Shown here in pieces: positions 14,848 through 16,980 of a DNA stretch of 16,980 nt (positions are counted from its first letter, which is position 1; every line of letters begins with the position of its first letter). The notes below the pieces were generated by a model. It had not been told where the DNA came from, made no database searches, and worked only from the letters and a program-made list of their open reading frames with translations. The DNA lies in contig WRJV01000328.1 of the NCBI GenBank assembly GCA_009778415.1, forward strand, positions 1 to 16,980, read 5' to 3'. Origin of the DNA: Clostridiales bacterium (GTDB lineage Bacteria; Bacillota; Clostridia; Peptostreptococcales; Anaerovoracaceae). The position numbers and the translations under genes are program-made.

Positions 14848-15357
14848 CTATTTTATCGTTTTTCCTTTTATTAAGTAGTATTTCTCAAACTCTGCCAGGA
14901 GCGTCTCCTTGTTGGCTTCTGATATTGCACGGCCTGCAATGCCGAAGCCATCGCATTTCCGAGCCATGCTTCTCAGTTCCGGCACTTTGCATTTCTTCAA
15001 GTAGTCTTTTGCGCTTTCTATCCCGGATTCCCGAGCAAGCTTGTCAAAGCCGCCTATTGTCGCCGTTGCGCCGCTTTCTGCGCAACCTGGTGCCACAAGC
15101 CATTCCAAGTCCGGCACCGGGCGCGGGATGACATGTGTCGATACCAGAAAGCCTGCGCCTATCCGCCCCACCGCTGCTGCGCCTGCGTCAACCGATGCGC
15201 TTGCAGCTGCGGTTTCGCCCATGACGATGACCGTGACAAGGCCGCCGCCTGTCAGCGTTTTGCTTACCAGCTTGACCTCTGCCGCCTTTAGCATCGCATC
15301 TGCGCTTTCAACAGCAGCAAGGAGGCCTTTCGTTTCAATCAAACCAAGCGCCTGCAT
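14848..15357 (-). CDS. BMC-H shell protein with C-terminal Rho-N/SAP-like extension
   Basis: A 169-residue shell protein. Residues 1-88 are a standard BMC domain (ALGLIETKGLLAAVESADAM, TGGGLVTVIVMGE, STHVIPRPVPDLEWL). After a linker (90-104) comes a tail of about 60 residues, with SAKDYLKKCKVPELRSMARK and later ANKETLLAEFEKYY. The pattern of KVPELRxxAR, a glycine-rich turn and K-x-x-L-L resembles the short helix-extended-helix folds of Rho N-terminal or SAP domains. EutK and PduK are also BMC-H proteins with tails (EutK's is a winged helix), but this tail reads differently. The domain resemblance is by eye only. The ATG follows AAAGGAGG, 14 bases after the eutQ-like stop. It may add binding sites on a minor shell tile, for cargo or nucleic acid. 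Confidence 0.88.
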   Translation of the reverse strand: MQALGLIETKGLLAAVESADAMLKAAEVKLVSKTLTGGGLVTVIVMGETAAASASVDAGAAAVGRIGAGFLVSTHVIPRPVPDLEWLVAPGCAESGATATIGGFDKLARESGIESAKDYLKKCKVPELRSMARKCDGFGIAGRAISEANKETLLAEFEKYYLIKGKTIK

Positions 15358-15371
15358 TCACTCGCCTCCTT

Positions 15372-15986
15372 TCAAAACGTCGCATAAAACACCTTTACCT
15401 TGTTCGGGGCGCCCCAATTCACCTGAACCCCCTTCGGGGCATAGAGCGAATCCCCAGGGTACGCAGTGAAGGTTTTGCCGTCTATAGTCACTGTCAGCGT
15501 CCCTTCAACGATGTAGTATATCTCCTCGCATGTAACGTTCCAGTCGAAATTGCACCTCTCAATCGTCATAAACCCCGCGTTCATCGACGAACGGTCGCCG
15601 CTCCCGATCAATTCCTGGCAGAACACCTTGTTGCTTGAGTTCCCGGTATCCAGTGCGTCAAGTTTTACAGAATCCCCTCTCACCAGTTTGAACCCGGCGG
15701 GGTGGTGTTCGGACAAGTACGGCATCTTCGCTTGCGAGCCGTCAAAAATGCCTTGCAGCATCCCCCTTGACGCCATCGCCCTAAGCGCATTGTAGATCAA
15801 TTCGCTGTCCACCTGGCCGTCTTGGCACCCCTGCTGCTTTTGGCGGTTTTCGGCAATCGCCACGCCGAGTGCGCTTGCGGCGTCTTTGGCCATCGGGGTT
15901 ATGATCGTGTCCCGGTCAGTGAAGACTGTCTTTTGCCCTTGCTTCGCCGCAGCTTCAACATCTTTCGCGCAAATCAGCTTTTTCAC
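15372..15986 (-). CDS. EutQ-like cupin protein
   Basis: A 204-residue EutQ-type protein. EutQ has been linked to acetate kinase activity and microcompartment assembly in ethanolamine metabolism; here it may supply ATP from the acyl-phosphate made by PduL. The N-terminal part has the family's KKLICAKDVEAA and TIITPMAKDAASALGV. The C-terminal cupin barrel (about 95-204) contains CEEIYYIVEGTLTVTIDG and GDSLYAPKG, the two cupin motifs. EutQ proteins normally begin MKKLI, so I chose the GTG at 15984-15986, with AAAGGG 9 bases upstream. An ATG at 16004 adds six residues but has no ribosome site and would lie only about 14 bases after the predicted internal transcript start. The gene is preceded by a palindrome and -10 at the pduT junction. 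Confidence 0.88.
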   Translation of the reverse strand: MKKLICAKDVEAAAKQGQKTVFTDRDTIITPMAKDAASALGVAIAENRQKQQGCQDGQVDSELIYNALRAMASRGMLQGIFDGSQAKMPYLSEHHPAGFKLVRGDSVKLDALDTGNSSNKVFCQELIGSGDRSSMNAGFMTIERCNFDWNVTCEEIYYIVEGTLTVTIDGKTFTAYPGDSLYAPKGVQVNWGAPNKVKVFYATF

Positions 15987-16008
15987 AATTTCACGCCCTT
16001 TCATCTTT

Positions 16009-16025
16009 TGTACACATTGTATACA
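16009..16025. promoter_or_regulatory. 17-bp near-perfect palindrome, candidate operator before the eutQ-like gene
   Basis: Plus-strand TGTACACATTGTATACA: the 8-base arms TGTACACA and TGTATACA match as inverted repeats with one mismatch around a central T. It abuts the -10 on the minus strand and covers the predicted transcript start near 16018, the classic position for a repressor. TGTATACA-type sites recall GntR-family operators; the regulator is not in the window. Confidence 0.55.
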
Positions 16026-16033
16026 TTATAGCA
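16025..16033 (-). promoter_or_regulatory. Predicted extended -10 promoter inside the microcompartment operon
   Basis: Minus strand TGCTATAAT is a perfect extended -10 (TGnTATAAT). The TAA stop of the PduT-like gene lies inside it. No good -35 exists at 16-18 bases, which extended -10 promoters can tolerate. It would drive the eutQ-like gene and the four genes after it. Confidence 0.5.
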
Positions 16034-16574
16034 AAGAAGCAATTAGGCCTTCAGCCGGCGCAGGAATCACTTCCGCGTTGACAAGCAGCCCTTTTTCTTC
16101 CGCAATGGCTTTTCCGGCGTCCGTGCCTGTTTCAACTGCCGCAACATCGCCCGTATAGGTGAAGTACGCCCTTCCCCCAAGCCCGTTGCCCAGCCGCAGT
16201 TCGATTGGCTGCAGTTCAGCGGCTTTCAAAATGGCGTCGGCTGCTATAATTGTGGTTGCCAGCGAGAACGATTCGATTATGCCCACAGCCTGCATCTCGT
16301 CCGGCATCGTTGCGCCTGTAATAGCCGGGAAAACCCCTTGGTGGACGTTTGGAATCACTATGGAATCCACAAAATACTCCTCCGCGAATTCCTCGCCAAC
16401 CCTGACAGAATCGGCAACCGACGCCACATCCCCATGCACTATTACGATGTACTTGCCGGGGCAGACGGAGGATGCCGTGAAAATTTCAACCTCCGAAATC
16501 TTAACCATCTGGTCTGCCGTAAAAATGCCGCGCGCTATGCTTGAAAACTCAACCATTCCTATCGCAGCTTCCAT
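16026..16574 (-). CDS. pduT: PduT-like tandem-domain (BMC-T) shell protein
   Basis: A 182-residue shell protein with two BMC domains, which trimerises into a hexamer-shaped tile. Domain one spans about 1-88 (AIGMVEFSSIARGIFTADQM to SIVIPNVHQGVFPAI), domain two about 94-182 (QAVGIIESFSLATTIIAADAI to VIPAPAEGLIASLL). C38 in SSVCPGKYIV is at the same position as the cysteine of PduT that binds a [4Fe-4S] cluster in the trimer pore, where three C38 side chains meet. It is directly downstream of a PduS-like gene (one base between stop and ATG), and PduS and PduT are known partners in moving electrons across the shell. The ATG follows AAGGAGGG located in the last codons of the PduS-like gene. Confidence 0.94.
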   Translation of the reverse strand: MEAAIGMVEFSSIARGIFTADQMVKISEVEIFTASSVCPGKYIVIVHGDVASVADSVRVGEEFAEEYFVDSIVIPNVHQGVFPAITGATMPDEMQAVGIIESFSLATTIIAADAILKAAELQPIELRLGNGLGGRAYFTYTGDVAAVETGTDAGKAIAEEKGLLVNAEVIPAPAEGLIASLL

Positions 16575-16575
16575 G

Positions 16576-16980
16576 TTAATCCCTCCTTATCGTAATGCAT
16601 TCGCCTGACACTTCCGCAACCACCCCTGTTATGCTCGCGTGAATTGCAGCCCCAAGGCTGCCCTTTGGCACCTCCCCTATCTTTTGCCCCGCAAGTACGC
16701 GCTCGCCTGGCGACACGACAGGGGATGCAGGTGCGCCCAAGTGCTGCTTCGTAGATATGCAAACCTGTGCAGGCTCTGCCCCAATCTCAGTTATTGGTGC
16801 AGGCTTGTCGAATTTCTTTAGCCCGAGCCTCATTATCAGCCTCTTGGTCGGCAGCATGCGGTATTCCCGCGCGCCCCGAGGCTCGAACTTGTCTTGATTC
16901 CGCACATACTGAACATGCTGCTGCGCCAGCCGGTCTTTGAAATAGACGTTTGCCGCTCTCGGGTAAAGCCCTGCCGGGCA
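16576..16980 (-). CDS. pduS: PduS/RnfC-like flavo-iron-sulfur protein, N-terminal part outside the window
   Basis: Only the last 134 residues are present; the frame is open to the right edge, so the start is not visible. PduS is an FMN and [4Fe-4S] protein that reduces cobalamin or recycles electron carriers next to the shell. The first visible residues read CPAGLYP, consistent with the end of a ferredoxin-type cluster motif. Then come a helical segment with MLPTKRLIMRLGLKKFD and a barrel-sandwich (biotinyl-lipoyl-like) domain with SPGERVLAGQKIGEVPKGSLGAAIHASITG, which is characteristic of PduS/RnfC C-termini. PduS is not restricted to B12-dependent pathways and also occurs in glycyl-radical microcompartments. 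Its stop is one base from the PduT-like ATG. Confidence 0.87.
   Translation of the reverse strand, partial: CPAGLYPRAANVYFKDRLAQQHVQYVRNQDKFEPRGAREYRMLPTKRLIMRLGLKKFDKPAPITEIGAEPAQVCISTKQHLGAPASPVVSPGERVLAGQKIGEVPKGSLGAAIHASITGVVAEVSGECITIRRD

Overview
The window is bacterial, most likely a Gram-positive Firmicute of the Clostridia type. Evidence: an ftsE-ftsX-M23 peptidase cluster, Shine-Dalgarno sequences close to AAGGAGG before most genes, a cell-wall sorting signal (IPKTG, membrane span, basic tail) on a giant surface protein, and an anaerobe-style bacterial microcompartment (BMC) operon. Every gene but one is on the minus strand, so the region reads from right to left. No rRNA, tRNA, CRISPR array or insertion sequence was seen. 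No gene-free stretch exceeds 300 bases; the longest, about 240 bases at 11200-11441, holds two divergent promoters and a tandem repeat.

Right part (16980 to 12307): the distal end of a BMC operon. In transcription order it encodes the C-terminus of a PduS/RnfC-like flavo-iron-sulfur protein (cut by the window edge), a PduT-like tandem-domain shell protein with a cysteine at position 38, an EutQ-like cupin, a hexameric-type shell protein with an unusual C-terminal tail, a CoA-acylating aldehyde dehydrogenase with a C-terminal encapsulation-type helix, a PduL phosphotransacylase and a small BMC-H shell protein, closed by a hairpin-T terminator. Together they give aldehyde to acyl-CoA to acyl-phosphate chemistry inside a shell, with an electron conduit through the shell wall. 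The signature enzyme that makes the aldehyde lies outside the window, so the substrate is unknown. A near-perfect 17-bp palindrome on an extended -10 promoter at the pduT/eutQ junction suggests a separately controlled internal transcript.

Middle (12275 to 6247): a MerR-family activator on the plus strand, divergent from a 1650-residue secreted, wall-anchored protein with a von Willebrand A domain, a Cna_B-like domain and a stalk of four related beta domains. The shared intergenic region carries both promoters and an 11-bp tandem repeat.

Left-middle (6225 to 3555): an Rpn/PD-(D/E)XK nuclease-like protein with a seven-unit 21-bp tandem repeat encoding a coiled-coil tail, a membrane-anchored SanA/YdcF-like (DUF218) protein preceded by a strong hairpin and a short candidate leader peptide, and a Phd/YefM-PIN toxin-antitoxin pair with its own promoter and two direct repeats.

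Left (3565 to 1): a MinD/ParA-fold protein whose P-loop has lost its lysines, then ftsE, ftsX and an EnvC/PcsB-like M23 peptidase with a coiled coil, truncated by the window edge before its second metal motif. FtsEX drives such peptidases in cell-wall cleavage during growth and division.

Function calls come from motif recognition in the translated sequence. Promoters and operators are pattern-based predictions.
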